DNA of 64,000 nucleotides. It comes from Virgisporangium ochraceum. Its GTDB lineage: Bacteria; Actinomycetota; Actinomycetes; Mycobacteriales; Micromonosporaceae. The notes beneath the pieces are model-generated. The model did not search any database. It saw nothing but the letters and a program-made list of their open reading frames with translations, and was not told the DNA's origin. Positions 1 through 8,492 of the stretch are shown here, piece after piece. Every line of letters begins with the position of its first letter. Position 1 is the first letter of the stretch. The stretch covers positions 1 through 64,000 of the forward strand of contig NZ_BOPH01000025.1 of assembly GCF_016863655.1 (NCBI RefSeq), given 5' to 3'. Both the position numbers and the translations under genes were made by a program.

Positions 1-26
1 GGCGCGGACGGTCGAGGCCACTGCCG

Positions 27-75
27 GCCCGGCCGGACAAGGCCACCGTCAGCCCGGCCGGGCAAGGCCGCCGTC
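27..75. repeat. Two-copy 25-bp direct repeat
   Basis: Two 24-nt copies (27-50 and 52-75) match at 22 positions with a 25-bp period. They sit in the GC-rich stretch before the first gene. No coding frame is evident; this may be the tail of a repeat or gene that begins outside the window. Confidence 0.4.
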
Positions 76-146
76 GGTGGAGGCCGTCGGGCGTCAGCGG
101 GGCGGTCGAGTCCGTCGACGGGTCGCCGGGCCGATAGGGTTGGAGC

Positions 147-950
147 ATGCGGGCATTGGACTCAGTGCGCGAATGGCCGGTCGAGCAGGCCGCCGTGGTG
201 GTGCTCGACCGTACCGGTGAGATCGCGCGGACGGGCCCTGACGAGCCGATGCCGTGGGCGTCGGTCACCAAGCTGGTCACGGCGCTCGCGGTGCAGATCG
301 CCGTCTCACAGGGTGACGTCTCGCTCGACGAGCCGGCGGGTCCGCCGGGTGCCACGGTGCGGCACCTGCTGGCACACGCGTCCGGGGTGGGGCCGGAGGA
401 CGACAGTGTGCTCGCCCAGCCGGGCAAGCGGCGCATCTACTCCAACCGGGGCTTCGACCTGCTCGGTGAGCTGGTGGCCGAACGTGCGGGAAAGCCCTTT
501 CCCGAGTACCTCGATGCCGAGGTGTTCAGCCCGCTCGGGATGACGCGTACGCGGCTCGACGGGTCACCGGCGCGCGCTGTCACCGGTCCCATCAGCGACC
601 TTGCCGCGCTCGGCGCGGAACTGCTGACACCCACGTTGGCCACCGACCTGCGCGACGAGGCGACCCGGGTGGCGTTTCCCGGGTTGTCCGGGGTACTGCC
701 CGGGTTCGGACGGCAGGCGTCGAACGACTGGGGACTCGGGTTCGAGATCCGCGACGGCAAGAGCCCGCACTGGACGGGTAGCCGCAACTCGCCGGAGACG
801 TTCGGCCACTTCGGACAGACGGGGTCGTTCCTGTGGGTGGACCCGGTGGCCGGTCTCGCGTGTGCCTGCCTGACCGGTACGCAGTTCGGTGAATGGGCCG
901 CGGAGCACTGGCCGCGGCTGAGTGACCTGGTACTTGACGAGCGGGCATGA
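147..950 (+). CDS. Serine hydrolase of the beta-lactamase/DD-peptidase fold
   Basis: This 267-residue protein has the class C beta-lactamase/penicillin-binding signature: SVTK at residues 39-42 (nucleophile Ser39 and Lys42), YSN at 98-100, and a C-terminal GHFGQTGSF segment in place of the KTG box. No signal peptide or membrane segment is visible, and the protein is shorter than typical secreted class C enzymes (about 350-400). It is therefore probably a cytoplasmic esterase or peptidase-like hydrolase rather than an antibiotic resistance enzyme; the substrate cannot be told. A copy of the dispersed palindrome (489-502, one mismatch) lies inside the gene and encodes GKPFP. The cupin gene follows 30 nt downstream and is probably co-transcribed. 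Confidence 0.85.
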   Translation: MRALDSVREWPVEQAAVVVLDRTGEIARTGPDEPMPWASVTKLVTALAVQIAVSQGDVSLDEPAGPPGATVRHLLAHASGVGPEDDSVLAQPGKRRIYSNRGFDLLGELVAERAGKPFPEYLDAEVFSPLGMTRTRLDGSPARAVTGPISDLAALGAELLTPTLATDLRDEATRVAFPGLSGVLPGFGRQASNDWGLGFEIRDGKSPHWTGSRNSPETFGHFGQTGSFLWVDPVAGLACACLTGTQFGEWAAEHWPRLSDLVLDERA

Positions 951-980
951 CCTGGCCCGCCGACGGGTAAGGAGTCGGCC

Positions 981-1370
981 ATGGAGCACTTCACGATCGC
1001 CACTGTTGCCGAGCAGCACGCGGACTTCCGCCGGGTGCTGTGGACCGGCAAGCACAGCCAGCTCGTCATCATGACCGTTCCGCCGAACGGTGAGATCGGC
1101 GAGGAGGTCCACGAGGTCGACCAGATCCTCACGTTCGTGAGCGGCGTCGGTGAGGCGCTGGTCAGCGGCGAGAAGCGGAAGGTCGCTCAAGGTGACCTCG
1201 TGGTCGTTCCCGCCGGCCGCAAGCACAACTTCATCAACACCGGCCCCAATCCCCTGGTGCTGTACACGGTGTACGCCCCGGCCGAGCACGCCGACGGTGC
1301 CGTTCACCGCACCAAGGAGGAGGGCGACGCGATGGAGGAGGCCGGCAAGGACGAGCCGCCCTCGTCCTGA
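981..1370 (+). CDS. Small cupin-domain protein
   Basis: A single conserved beta-barrel cupin of 129 residues. Cupin motif 1 is around EEVHEVDQIL (only one of the usual two His), and motif 2 is PAGRKHNFINTG. The start is set by AAGGAG eight nt before ATG. Cupins of this size bind a metal and act as sugar isomerases, dioxygenases or ligand sensors; the sequence does not discriminate. The acidic C-terminal tail (about 20 residues, EEGDAMEEAGKDE) is likely disordered. It probably shares a transcript with the preceding serine hydrolase and is followed by a hairpin terminator. Confidence 0.85.
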   Translation: MEHFTIATVAEQHADFRRVLWTGKHSQLVIMTVPPNGEIGEEVHEVDQILTFVSGVGEALVSGEKRKVAQGDLVVVPAGRKHNFINTGPNPLVLYTVYAPAEHADGAVHRTKEEGDAMEEAGKDEPPSS

Positions 1371-1373
1371 CAC

Positions 1374-1424
1374 AACGGTTGGTCCTGGGCTCCCGGCGCG
1401 TGCGCATGGGAGTCCAGGACCGTT
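1374..1424. terminator. Bidirectional hairpin between convergent genes
   Basis: GGTCCTGGGCTCCC (1381-1394) pairs with GGGAGTCCAGGACC (1408-1421) with one wobble, and flanking AACGG/CCGTT extends the stem. It lies between the cupin and the convergent isomerase gene and can serve both. Confidence 0.7.
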
Positions 1425-2399
1425 CTACGGTGTGGACGCGGCCGTCGCGGCCCGGAATCCGGCGACCGCCTCGGCCAGCACGTCGGCACCGGGTCGGGCC
1501 CACACCTCCGTGTTGAACACCTCGATCTCGATCGGACCGGTGTAGCCCGACGAGTCCGCATAGGACACCCACGCCGGCAGGTCGATGCAGCCGGTGCCCG
1601 GCATGCCCCGGCCCGTGAGGACGCCCGCGGGCAGCGGGGTGATCCAGTCGGCGAGCTGGAAAGCGCTTACCCTGGGCCCGGCGCGACGCACGAGGGCGGG
1701 CGCCCGGTCGTCCCACCACAGGTGGTACGTGTCGACCACGACGCCGACCTCGCCGACCTCGTGCCGTTCGGCGATCGCCAACGCCTGGTCCAGGGTGCTG
1801 ATCACGCACCGGTCGGAGCAGAACATCGGGTGCAGCGGCTCGATCGCGAGCGTCACACCGACCTCACGCGCGTGCGGCACCAGCCGCCCGATCGCGTCGG
1901 CGACGTGGACCCGCGCGCCGGCCAGGTCGCGTCCGCCCAGCCCGCCGCTGACGAGCACGAGCACCGACGTTCCCAGCGCGGCCGCCTCGTCGATGGCCCG
2001 CCGGTTCTCGTCGTACCAGCCGGCGTCGGCGAAGAACCCGCCCCGGCACAGCGAGGTAACCGCTATCCCGGCGTCGCGCACGAGCCTGGCCGTCTTCTCC
2101 AACCCGTAGTCGGCGACCGGCTCGCGCCACAGCCCGATCCCCGGGACGCCCGACCGCACCAGGGCGTCGACGAGGTCGGGCAACGGCCATCCCTGTGTGG
2201 TCGCCTGGTTGAAGGAGAACCGCGCCAGCCCGGGCGCGCCCTCCACAGGCCGCCCACCGCCGCGGGTCGCGCCGCCGTCGGGCGTTGCTCCGCCGGCGGC
2301 GGGCGTCACGGCACCGCCGCCGACGGGAGCCATGGAGGCGCCGGACGTGGCCTCCGCGGGGGTGGCCGCACCGTCCGCCGCCGGGGTCGCGGTCGTCAC
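1425..2399 (-). CDS. Sugar phosphate isomerase/epimerase (TIM barrel)
   Basis: A xylose-isomerase-like/AP-endonuclease-2 TIM barrel of about 324 residues. Metal-site motifs visible are EPLHP, VDTYHLWW, the QLADW strand and EIEVFNTE near the C-terminus. This family interconverts or epimerises ketoses and inositol derivatives; the substrate is not identifiable. The GTG at 2399 overlaps the TGA of the upstream oxidoreductase (GTGA), implying translational coupling. The first 55 or so residues are an unusual Ala/Gly/Pro/Thr-rich extension absent from typical members, so a start nearer the barrel (for example ATG at MAPVGGG) is possible. A copy of the dispersed palindrome lies at 1658-1671. Confidence 0.85.
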   Translation of the reverse strand: MTTATPAADGAATPAEATSGASMAPVGGGAVTPAAGGATPDGGATRGGGRPVEGAPGLARFSFNQATTQGWPLPDLVDALVRSGVPGIGLWREPVADYGLEKTARLVRDAGIAVTSLCRGGFFADAGWYDENRRAIDEAAALGTSVLVLVSGGLGGRDLAGARVHVADAIGRLVPHAREVGVTLAIEPLHPMFCSDRCVISTLDQALAIAERHEVGEVGVVVDTYHLWWDDRAPALVRRAGPRVSAFQLADWITPLPAGVLTGRGMPGTGCIDLPAWVSYADSSGYTGPIEIEVFNTEVWARPGADVLAEAVAGFRAATAASTP

Positions 2400-3550
2400 C
2401 GCGGAACCTCGAGGCGCGGGACCTCGAGGCGCCGGCCCTCGCGCGCCGACTGCAACGCAAGCTCCGCCAGGCGCACGCCGCGGGCACCGGAGGCGAAGTC
2501 CCAGTGGTACGGACCGTCCTCGGCGACGTGCCGCAGGAACGCCTCCCACTGCGCCTTGAATCCGTTGTCGAACTCGTCGTTGTCGGGCACCTCGGCCCAC
2601 TGGGTACGGAAGGGCACCGAGTTGGGAAGGTCCGGGTTCCAGACCGGCTTCGGCGTCATCGAACGATGCTGGACCCGGCAGTGACGCAGTCCGGCCACCG
2701 CGCTGCCCTCGGTGCCGTCGACCTGGAACTCGACCAGTTCGTCGCGGTACACCCGCACGCACCAGGAGGAGTTGATCTGAGCGACCGCCCCGCCGGCGAG
2801 CTCGAACACCGCGTACGCCGCGTCGTCGGCGGTCGCGGCGTAGGACTCACCCTGCTCGTCGACGCGGGTGTCGATATGGGTCGCCATCGTGCACTGCACC
2901 GACCGCACCCCGCCGAACAGCTCCTCGAGCAGGTAGTTCCAGTGCGGCAGCATGTCCATGACGATGCCGCCGCCGTCGGCCGCCCGGTAGTTCCACGACG
3001 GACGCTGAGCCGGCTGCCAGTCACCCTCGAAGACCCAGTAGCCGAACTCGCCCCGCACCGACAGGATCCGCCCGAAGAACCCGCCGTCGATGAGCCGCTT
3101 GAGCTTGCGCAGCCCCGGCAGGAACAGCTTGTCCTGCACGACACCCGTTTTGAGACCGGCGGCCGCGGCCAGTTCGGCCAGCTCGGTGGCCGCCACGGCC
3201 GTCTCCGCCAGGGGCTTCTCGGTGTAGATGTGCTTGCCGGCCTCGATCGCCTGCCGGATCGCCTTCTCGCGACCCGACGTTACCTGTGAGTCGAAATATA
3301 TCGATACGTCCGGGCGGGCCAGCGCGGCGCCCAGGTCGGTGGACCACTCGGTGAGCCCGTGCCGGGCGGCGATCTCCGCGAGCTTGGCCTCGCTGCGACC
3401 GACCAGGACGGGTTCGGGCCAGAGTGTCCCGTCGCGGGTGGGCAGGCCACCCGCCTCGCGGATCGCCAGTAGCGAGCGCACCAGGTGCTGGCGGTACCCC
3501 ATCCGCCCGGTGACTCCGTTGAGCACGATGCCGATCGACCGGCGCGTCAT
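2396..3550 (-). CDS. Gfo/Idh/MocA family NAD(P)-dependent oxidoreductase
   Basis: The 384-residue protein has an N-terminal Rossmann region (residues 1-125), the signature EKP at 111-113, and a C-terminal beta-sheet domain with GGGIVMDMLPHWNY containing the family catalytic His. Such enzymes oxidise or reduce a ring or side-chain hydroxyl of sugars and inositols. It is the first gene of the operon with the isomerase; together they resemble two-enzyme sugar interconversion modules. SD AAGGGAG lies at 3564-3558. The LacI-type operator 3582-3597 sits 32 nt upstream of the ATG, so repression by the divergent LacI protein is likely. The C-terminus ends in an exact LEVPR-LEVPR duplication from a 15-bp tandem repeat at 2403-2432. 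Confidence 0.9.
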   Translation of the reverse strand: MTRRSIGIVLNGVTGRMGYRQHLVRSLLAIREAGGLPTRDGTLWPEPVLVGRSEAKLAEIAARHGLTEWSTDLGAALARPDVSIYFDSQVTSGREKAIRQAIEAGKHIYTEKPLAETAVAATELAELAAAAGLKTGVVQDKLFLPGLRKLKRLIDGGFFGRILSVRGEFGYWVFEGDWQPAQRPSWNYRAADGGGIVMDMLPHWNYLLEELFGGVRSVQCTMATHIDTRVDEQGESYAATADDAAYAVFELAGGAVAQINSSWCVRVYRDELVEFQVDGTEGSAVAGLRHCRVQHRSMTPKPVWNPDLPNSVPFRTQWAEVPDNDEFDNGFKAQWEAFLRHVAEDGPYHWDFASGARGVRLAELALQSAREGRRLEVPRLEVPR

Positions 3551-3581
3551 CCCATTGCTCCCTTGGATCCCACATTCCTAG

Positions 3582-3597
3582 AGGAAAGCGCTTTCCT
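3582..3597. promoter_or_regulatory. LacI-family operator (perfect 16-bp palindrome)
   Basis: AGGAAAGCGCTTTCCT is a perfect dyad with the central CG typical of LacI/GalR operators. It is in the divergent promoter region between the Gfo gene and the LacI gene (start 3677). The only exact copy of the dispersed 14-mer in the window is here. A near-identical site is at 6144-6159, upstream of the pectate lyase. Confidence 0.75.
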
Positions 3598-3676
3598 GGG
3601 GAGGCTAACGGATCGGGCCGGGGCCGACAAGGTCGGGCGTCTACACTGCTGCCACACCGCACGGAAGGGCACTAGA

Positions 3677-4729
3677 TTGGCGCGCCCAGACGACGAGTCG
3701 TCAACCAATGTGACGCTGGCCGATGTGGCCCGGCGCGCGCGGGTCTCCCCCGCCACCGCGTCCCGGGTCATCAACGGCAGCACCAAACCCGTCGCCGACG
3801 GTCTCCGCGAGCGGGTGCTCAAGGCCGTCGCCGAACTCCGGTACGTGCCCAACGCGCACGCCCAGAACCTCGCCCGTGCGCAGCGCAGCGCGGTGGGCGT
3901 CATCGTCCACGACGTGTCCGACCCGTACTTCGCCGAGATCACCCGCGGCCTGCAGCGGATCGCCTCGTCCTACGGTCAGCTCCTGGTGATCTGCAACAGC
4001 TACCGTGACCCGCAGCGCGAGCTCGAGTACGTGGCGCTGCTGCGGGCGCAGCAGGCCGGCGCGCTGGTGCTCGCCGGGTCGGGCTACCACGACGCCGAGT
4101 TCACCAAGCAGCTCAATGGCCAGCTCAAGGCCTACGCCGAGACCGGTGGCCGGGTGGCCGTGATCGGCCGGCACGAGCTCGTCGGGGCGGCCGTGCTGCC
4201 CGACAACACCGTGGGTGCCTACGCGATCGGCCTCGCGGTGTTCGGCAACGGGCACCGCCACGTCGGCGTGATCGCCGGTCCACGCAACCTGACCACGACC
4301 ACCGACCGGCTCACCGGCATCCGGAACGCGGCGCATGAGAGAGGTGTTCCGCTTCCGGCCAGGCGGATCGTCTACGCCGACTTCACGCGGGACGGCGGAG
4401 CCAAAGCCGCGTACGACCTCCTGAACGACCATCCCGAGATCACCGCGATCGTCGCGTTGAACGACTCGATGGCCGTCGGAGCGCTGTCGGTGCTGCGCCA
4501 GCGCGGTCTCGACGTGCCCGGTCAGGTGTCGGTCACCGGGTTCGACGACATGCCGATCGCCCGCGACGTCACCCCGTCGCTCACCACCGTCCGGTTGCCG
4601 CTCGTCGAGATGGGCGAGCGGGCGATGTCGCTGGCGCTGGGCGGAACGCCGATCGACCACGTCGAGAACGCGTACTCCGAGGTGGTGATCCGCGAGAGTC
4701 TCGCCGCGGCGCCCGACATGACGAGGTGA
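3677..4729 (+). CDS. LacI/GalR family transcriptional regulator (pectin/sugar module)
   Basis: A 350-residue repressor. The helix-turn-helix VTLADVARRARVSPATASRV and the hinge helix QNLARAQR are followed by a periplasmic-binding-protein-like core (YFAEITRGL, GHRHVGVIAGP, VSVTGFDDMPIA). The TTG at 3677 is preferred because GGAAGG lies seven nt upstream; a GTG about 33 nt further in is the alternative. It diverges from the Gfo/isomerase operon and is convergent with the pectate lyase gene. The palindromes at 3582-3597 and 6144-6159 are its likely operators, so it probably represses both directions and itself until a sugar or uronate binds. A TACACT -10-like hexamer is at 3642-3647. Confidence 0.9.
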   Translation: MARPDDESSTNVTLADVARRARVSPATASRVINGSTKPVADGLRERVLKAVAELRYVPNAHAQNLARAQRSAVGVIVHDVSDPYFAEITRGLQRIASSYGQLLVICNSYRDPQRELEYVALLRAQQAGALVLAGSGYHDAEFTKQLNGQLKAYAETGGRVAVIGRHELVGAAVLPDNTVGAYAIGLAVFGNGHRHVGVIAGPRNLTTTTDRLTGIRNAAHERGVPLPARRIVYADFTRDGGAKAAYDLLNDHPEITAIVALNDSMAVGALSVLRQRGLDVPGQVSVTGFDDMPIARDVTPSLTTVRLPLVEMGERAMSLALGGTPIDHVENAYSEVVIRESLAAAPDMTR

Positions 4730-4762
4730 GTGCTGGAGAGCCCCGACGGGCTCTCCAGCACT
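4729..4762. terminator. Perfect bidirectional terminator hairpin
   Basis: A 15-bp perfect stem, AGTGCTGGAGAGCCC (4729-4743) with its complement at 4748-4762, and a CGAC tetraloop. It begins in the LacI stop codon and lies between convergent genes. Confidence 0.85.
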
Positions 4763-4773
4763 CGACGTACGGC

Positions 4774-6129
4774 CTACAGCTTTCCGGCGCCGGCCTGGGC
4801 GCCGACCTTCGCCGGCACCGCGGCGGTCGGGTCGACCCCCGCGCCGCGCAGTACAGGTACCCAGCCCGCGTCGGTGCCGAGGTCCGGGTCGTGGGTGGCG
4901 TTGTACTCGGCGAGCAGGCTGACGGGAACGGGCTTTCCTGAGCCGACCCGGGCCAGCGTGCCGATCTCGGTCATCGCGGTGCCGCCCCAGTCGTAGACGA
5001 ACTCGTCGAGACCGAGGTCGGCGCTGCGCAGCAGGAAGTTGTTCTCGGCGTAGAGCGCCGACTGCACGCCCACGCCCCACGAGTAGGAGAACGGCTCCTC
5101 GTCGGTCTGGTAGAAGAAGTTGTTGTACAGGTCCACCTGGCCGAAGCGGACCCGCGGCGCACGCTGCCCGACGTTGGCGAACCGGTTGTGGTGCAGGGTC
5201 ACGCGGAGCTTGCCGACGTCGACGCCGGGCGTGTTCGTCGATCCGATCAGCATCGTCTTGTCGTGCTCGAACAGGTTGTTCCAGCTCGCCGTGACGTAGT
5301 CGGAGCCGCGGATGATGTCGAAGAGCCCGTCGTGCACCTGGTAGGGCCGGCCGAAGTACACCGGCTGCGCGCTGTCCTGGTTGTCTCCGTCGGTGAACGT
5401 GTTGTGGTCGACCCACACGTTCGTCGCGGCGGTGAGCGTCAGCGTGTCGTGCAGCGAATTCCAGTTGCCGGCGTCGCCGTCGGTCGGCGTCCACGCCGGG
5501 AAGCAGTCGTAGGCGTCCTCGAGGGCGACGTTGCGGAGGATCACGTTGCTCACCCGGTCGAACATGATGTTCGCGCCGGTGATCGTCGCCGAGCGACCGA
5601 GCCCGATGATCGTGGTGTTCGAACCGACGAAGATGCGGATCCGCGCGGTCTGGTTGGCCGCCGAGCGGACCCGGGCCTCCTCCAGCGGCCCGCTGGGCGC
5701 GACCCGACCCCAGGTCGCGGGGTCGTAGGCGGCCAGGTACGCGTCGAGGCTGTACCCGGGGTCGGCGTAGTCGTCGCAGGCAAGCGCGTTCCCGGCGTCG
5801 TCGACGTTGGCGTCGATGTGACCGGTGACGAACACGATCTTCGGTGTGGCGTTCAGGCGGTTGGTGGCGTTGTCGCCGCCGAGCGCCGCGATGAGGCTGG
5901 CCCGGTCGGTGGCCACCCGGATGTCGGCCTGCGCGGCGGCCGATCCGCCGGTGGTGCCGGTGCCGGCCGACCCCCAGCCGTCACCGGCCGGGAGGGTCTG
6001 ACGGGCGAGGGCGAGGGCCCCGGCGGTGACCGTCGGAGCCGCCGCGGCGGTGGTGAGGGGAACGGCGGTGGTGACGGCCAAAGCCGTTGCTGCACAAGCG
6101 GTAGCGGCCACTAATGTGCGGAGACGCAT
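4774..6129 (-). CDS. Secreted pectate lyase, polysaccharide lyase family 1
   Basis: The 451-residue precursor has a Sec signal peptide (MRLRT, an Ala/Val-rich core, cleavage near TAAAAP, residues 28-32). Parallel beta-helix PL1 signatures are present: NTTIIGLG (171-178), WVDH (239-242), HDGLFDIIRGSD (266-277) and RAPRVRFG (323-330), which carries the catalytic and substrate-binding arginines. PL1 enzymes cleave polygalacturonan by Ca-dependent beta-elimination outside the cell, giving 4,5-unsaturated oligouronides, the substrate class of the divergent GH88 gene. The ATG at 6129 follows AGGAG by five nt. An operator for the neighbouring LacI protein lies 15-30 nt upstream of the start. Confidence 0.92.
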   Translation of the reverse strand: MRLRTLVAATACAATALAVTTAVPLTTAAAAPTVTAGALALARQTLPAGDGWGSAGTGTTGGSAAAQADIRVATDRASLIAALGGDNATNRLNATPKIVFVTGHIDANVDDAGNALACDDYADPGYSLDAYLAAYDPATWGRVAPSGPLEEARVRSAANQTARIRIFVGSNTTIIGLGRSATITGANIMFDRVSNVILRNVALEDAYDCFPAWTPTDGDAGNWNSLHDTLTLTAATNVWVDHNTFTDGDNQDSAQPVYFGRPYQVHDGLFDIIRGSDYVTASWNNLFEHDKTMLIGSTNTPGVDVGKLRVTLHHNRFANVGQRAPRVRFGQVDLYNNFFYQTDEEPFSYSWGVGVQSALYAENNFLLRSADLGLDEFVYDWGGTAMTEIGTLARVGSGKPVPVSLLAEYNATHDPDLGTDAGWVPVLRGAGVDPTAAVPAKVGAQAGAGKL

Positions 6130-6143
6130 GGGGGCTCCTATAT

Positions 6144-6159
6144 AGGAAAGCGCATTCCT
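6144..6159. promoter_or_regulatory. LacI-family operator upstream of pectate lyase
   Basis: AGGAAAGCGCATTCCT differs from the perfect operator at 3582-3597 by one base. It lies in the 112-bp divergent region between the pectate lyase and GH88 genes, close to the lyase ribosome-binding site, where a bound repressor would block transcription. Confidence 0.7.
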
Positions 6160-6241
6160 GAGGTACCGTGACACGCCCCGGGGTTCGAGGTCAACGTTCC
6201 CGGTGTGCAGTTTTGTTGCAGTGCGACAGGGAGGCTCCACA

Positions 6242-7600
6242 GTGGAGATCGACGAGAAGCTGACCCCCACCGACCTGCTGCCGAAGATCGACAGGCTGTG
6301 GGCGGCCTCCGGCGGGAAGATCGAGTCCATCGAACAGACGTGCCCGCCGTCCGAGGGCGCGCCCGTGTTCACCGTCGACGGGCGTTACACCGCCCGGGGT
6401 TGGACCGAGTGGACGGAGGGCTTCCGGTACGGCGCGGCGCTGCTGCAGTTCGACGCCACCGGCGACGAACGGTTCCTCACCATCGGTCGCGACGCGACGT
6501 TCGAGCGGATGGCGAGCCACGTCAGCCACGTCGGCGTCCACGACCACGGTTTCACGAACGTCAGTACGTACGGCGCGCTGCTGCGGCTGCTCCACGAGGG
6601 CCGGGTCGAGGGCGACCGCGCCGCATACGAGATCGCGCTCAAGGTCAGCGGCGCGGTGCAGGCGGCCCGGTGGCGCACCACCGCCGACGGTACCGGCTAC
6701 ATCTACTCGTTCAACGGGCCGCAGTCGTTGTTCGTCGACACGATCCGGTCGTGCCGGGCGTTGGCGATGGCGCACCAGCTCGGCCACGTGCTGATGGGCG
6801 AGCAGGACAAGCCGGTCTCGCTGCTCGGGCGGCTGGTCGAGCACGCCGCGAACACCGCGAAGTGGAACATTTTCCACGGGACCGGCCGCGACCGCTACGA
6901 CGTCCGCGGGCGCACCGCCCACGAGTCCATCTTCAACGTCAACGACGGCGCCTTCCGCTGCCCGTCGACCCAGCAGGGGTACTCGGCGTTCACCACCTGG
7001 ACGCGCGGACTGGCGTGGGCGATGGCCGGCTACCCCGAGCTGCTCGAGTGGGTCGCCACCCGCTCGGACGAGGAGCTGGAGACCGTCGGCGGACGGGAGA
7101 GCGTCACCGCGATGATGCTCGACGCGGCGACCGCGACCTGCGACTTCTACCTCGCCAACACACCCACCGACGGGGTGCCGTACTGGGACACCGGTGCGCC
7201 CGGGCTCGCCGCGATGGGCGACTACCTCGACCGCCCGGCCGACCCGTTCAACGACCACGAGCCGGTCGACTCGTCGGCGGCCGCGATCGCCGCGCAGGGC
7301 CTGCTGCGACTGGGCCGCTACCTGGGTGACGCGGGAACGAAGTACTGGCAGGCCGGCCTGACGGTGTGCGACACCCTGTTCGGCGAGCCGTATCTCAGCA
7401 CCGATCCGTCGCACCAGGGGCTGCTGCTGCACTCGGTCTACCACTGGCCGAACGGCTGGGACCACGTGGCGCCGGGACAGCGCGTTCCCAACGGGGAGGC
7501 CTGCATGTGGGGCGACTACCACCTCCGGGAGGTGGCGCTGTACGTCGGGCGCGTGGCGCGGGACGAGCCGTACTACACGTTCTTCGGCGGCTCCCGGTGA
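6242..7600 (+). CDS. GH88 unsaturated glucuronyl/galacturonyl hydrolase
   Basis: A 452-residue cytoplasmic (alpha/alpha)6-barrel enzyme. Family landmarks are HDHGF (100-104, catalytic Asp101), FVDTIRS (Asp166), [10 protein letters not shown] (254-263), DSSAAAI and the C-terminal [13 protein letters not shown]88 enzymes hydrate the 4,5-double bond of unsaturated uronides made by polysaccharide lyases, releasing a 4-deoxy-keto uronate. The GTG start at 6242 is set by AGGGAGG seven nt upstream. It diverges from the pectate lyase gene and overlaps the SDR start by four nt (GTGA), so lyase, hydrolase and reductase form a degradation route. No signal peptide is seen, so action is intracellular after uptake. 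Confidence 0.9.
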   Translation: MEIDEKLTPTDLLPKIDRLWAASGGKIESIEQTCPPSEGAPVFTVDGRYTARGWTEWTEGFRYGAALLQFDATGDERFLTIGRDATFERMASHVSHVGVHDHGFTNVSTYGALLRLLHEGRVEGDRAAYEIALKVSGAVQAARWRTTADGTGYIYSFNGPQSLFVDTIRSCRALAMAHQLGHVLMGEQDKPVSLLGRLVEHAANTAKWNIFHGTGRDRYDVRGRTAHESIFNVNDGAFRCPSTQQGYSAFTTWTRGLAWAMAGYPELLEWVATRSDEELETVGGRESVTAMMLDAATATCDFYLANTPTDGVPYWDTGAPGLAAMGDYLDRPADPFNDHEPVDSSAAAIAAQGLLRLGRYLGDAGTKYWQAGLTVCDTLFGEPYLSTDPSHQGLLLHSVYHWPNGWDHVAPGQRVPNGEACMWGDYHLREVALYVGRVARDEPYYTFFGGSR

Positions 7601-8436
7601 GCGCCGGGGAAAGCGCTGTCCCCGTGGGCCCGGCGAGCGCGGAAAGCGCTGTCCCCGTGGAGCGGCAGCGGCCCGTCGCGCTGGTCACCGGGGCGTCGCG
7701 CGGGATCGGGCGCGGGGTGGCCCTGGCGCTGGGCGGTGCCGGCTACGACGTCGTGGTCAACTACGTGCGCGACGCCGACGCGGCCGGCAAGGTAAGCGCT
7801 TCCCTGGCCGAGCTCGGCGTGCGGGGCCACGTCTCGCGGGCGGACATCTCGGTGGCCGCCGACCGGGAGCGGCTGGTGGCCGACGTCTACGACACGTTCG
7901 GCCGGCTCGACCTGCTGGTGAACAACGCCGGCGTGGGGCCGAAGGTGCGCGCCGACATCCTGGAGGCGTCGGAGGAGTCCTTCGACCACATGATCGGCGT
8001 CAACCTGCGCGGTCCGTACTTCCTGACCCAGCTCGTCGCCAACCGGATGGTGGTGCGCGACCGCAGCGGCGTCCCCGCACCGAAGATCGTCATCATCTCG
8101 TCGATCAGCGCGTACACGGCGAGCGCCAACCGGGGCGACTACTGCGTGGCCAAGGCCGGCCTCGCGATGACGGCCAAGCTGTTCGCGGCGCGGCTCGCCG
8201 GTCACGGCATCAACGTCTACGAGATCCGGCCGGGCATCATCGAGACCGACATGACCGGACCGGTCCGCGACCGGTACGACGACCTCATCCACAACAAGGG
8301 CCTGACACCGATCGCCCGCTGGGGCGTGCCCGAGGACGTCGGGCGGGCGGTGGTCGCGGTTGCCACGGACCTGTTGCCGTTCAGCACCGGTCAGGTGATC
8401 GACGTGGACGGCGGGTTCCACCTCCGGACGCTCTGA
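7597..8436 (+). CDS. Short-chain dehydrogenase/reductase (FabG/KduD-like)
   Basis: A classical SDR of about 279 residues with cofactor motif TGASRGIG (31-38), NNAG (109-112), active-site Tyr182-X3-Lys186 (YCVAK) and Ser near 169. Coupling to the GH88 gene by GTGA suggests it acts on the released deoxy-keto uronate or a later intermediate, in the manner of KduD; this is an inference from position. The first 22 residues are odd: ESAVPV occurs twice, encoded by two copies of the dispersed palindrome (7608-7621, 7641-7654). Alternative GTG starts at 7624 and 7658 would remove part of this. A third copy lies at 7791-7804. Confidence 0.88.
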   Translation: MSAGESAVPVGPASAESAVPVERQRPVALVTGASRGIGRGVALALGGAGYDVVVNYVRDADAAGKVSASLAELGVRGHVSRADISVAADRERLVADVYDTFGRLDLLVNNAGVGPKVRADILEASEESFDHMIGVNLRGPYFLTQLVANRMVVRDRSGVPAPKIVIISSISAYTASANRGDYCVAKAGLAMTAKLFAARLAGHGINVYEIRPGIIETDMTGPVRDRYDDLIHNKGLTPIARWGVPEDVGRAVVAVATDLLPFSTGQVIDVDGGFHLRTL

Positions 8437-8442
8437 GCAACC

Positions 8443-8490
8443 GGTTCCCGCCCCGCTCCGCGCGGAGCGGGGCGGGGCGGGGCGGGAACC
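8443..8490. terminator. GC-rich terminator hairpin between convergent genes
   Basis: GGTTCCCGCCCCGCTCCGC pairs with GCGGAGCGGGGC and GCGGGAACC, with a short GGGGC expansion in the right arm. It separates the SDR gene from the end of the uronate operon. Confidence 0.75.
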
Positions 8491-8492
8491 GC

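Noticed and set aside
147-950. Antibiotic resistance beta-lactamase
   Set aside because: It lacks a signal peptide, is short, and its third motif is not KTG; esterase or peptidase-like hydrolases share SxxK and YxN.
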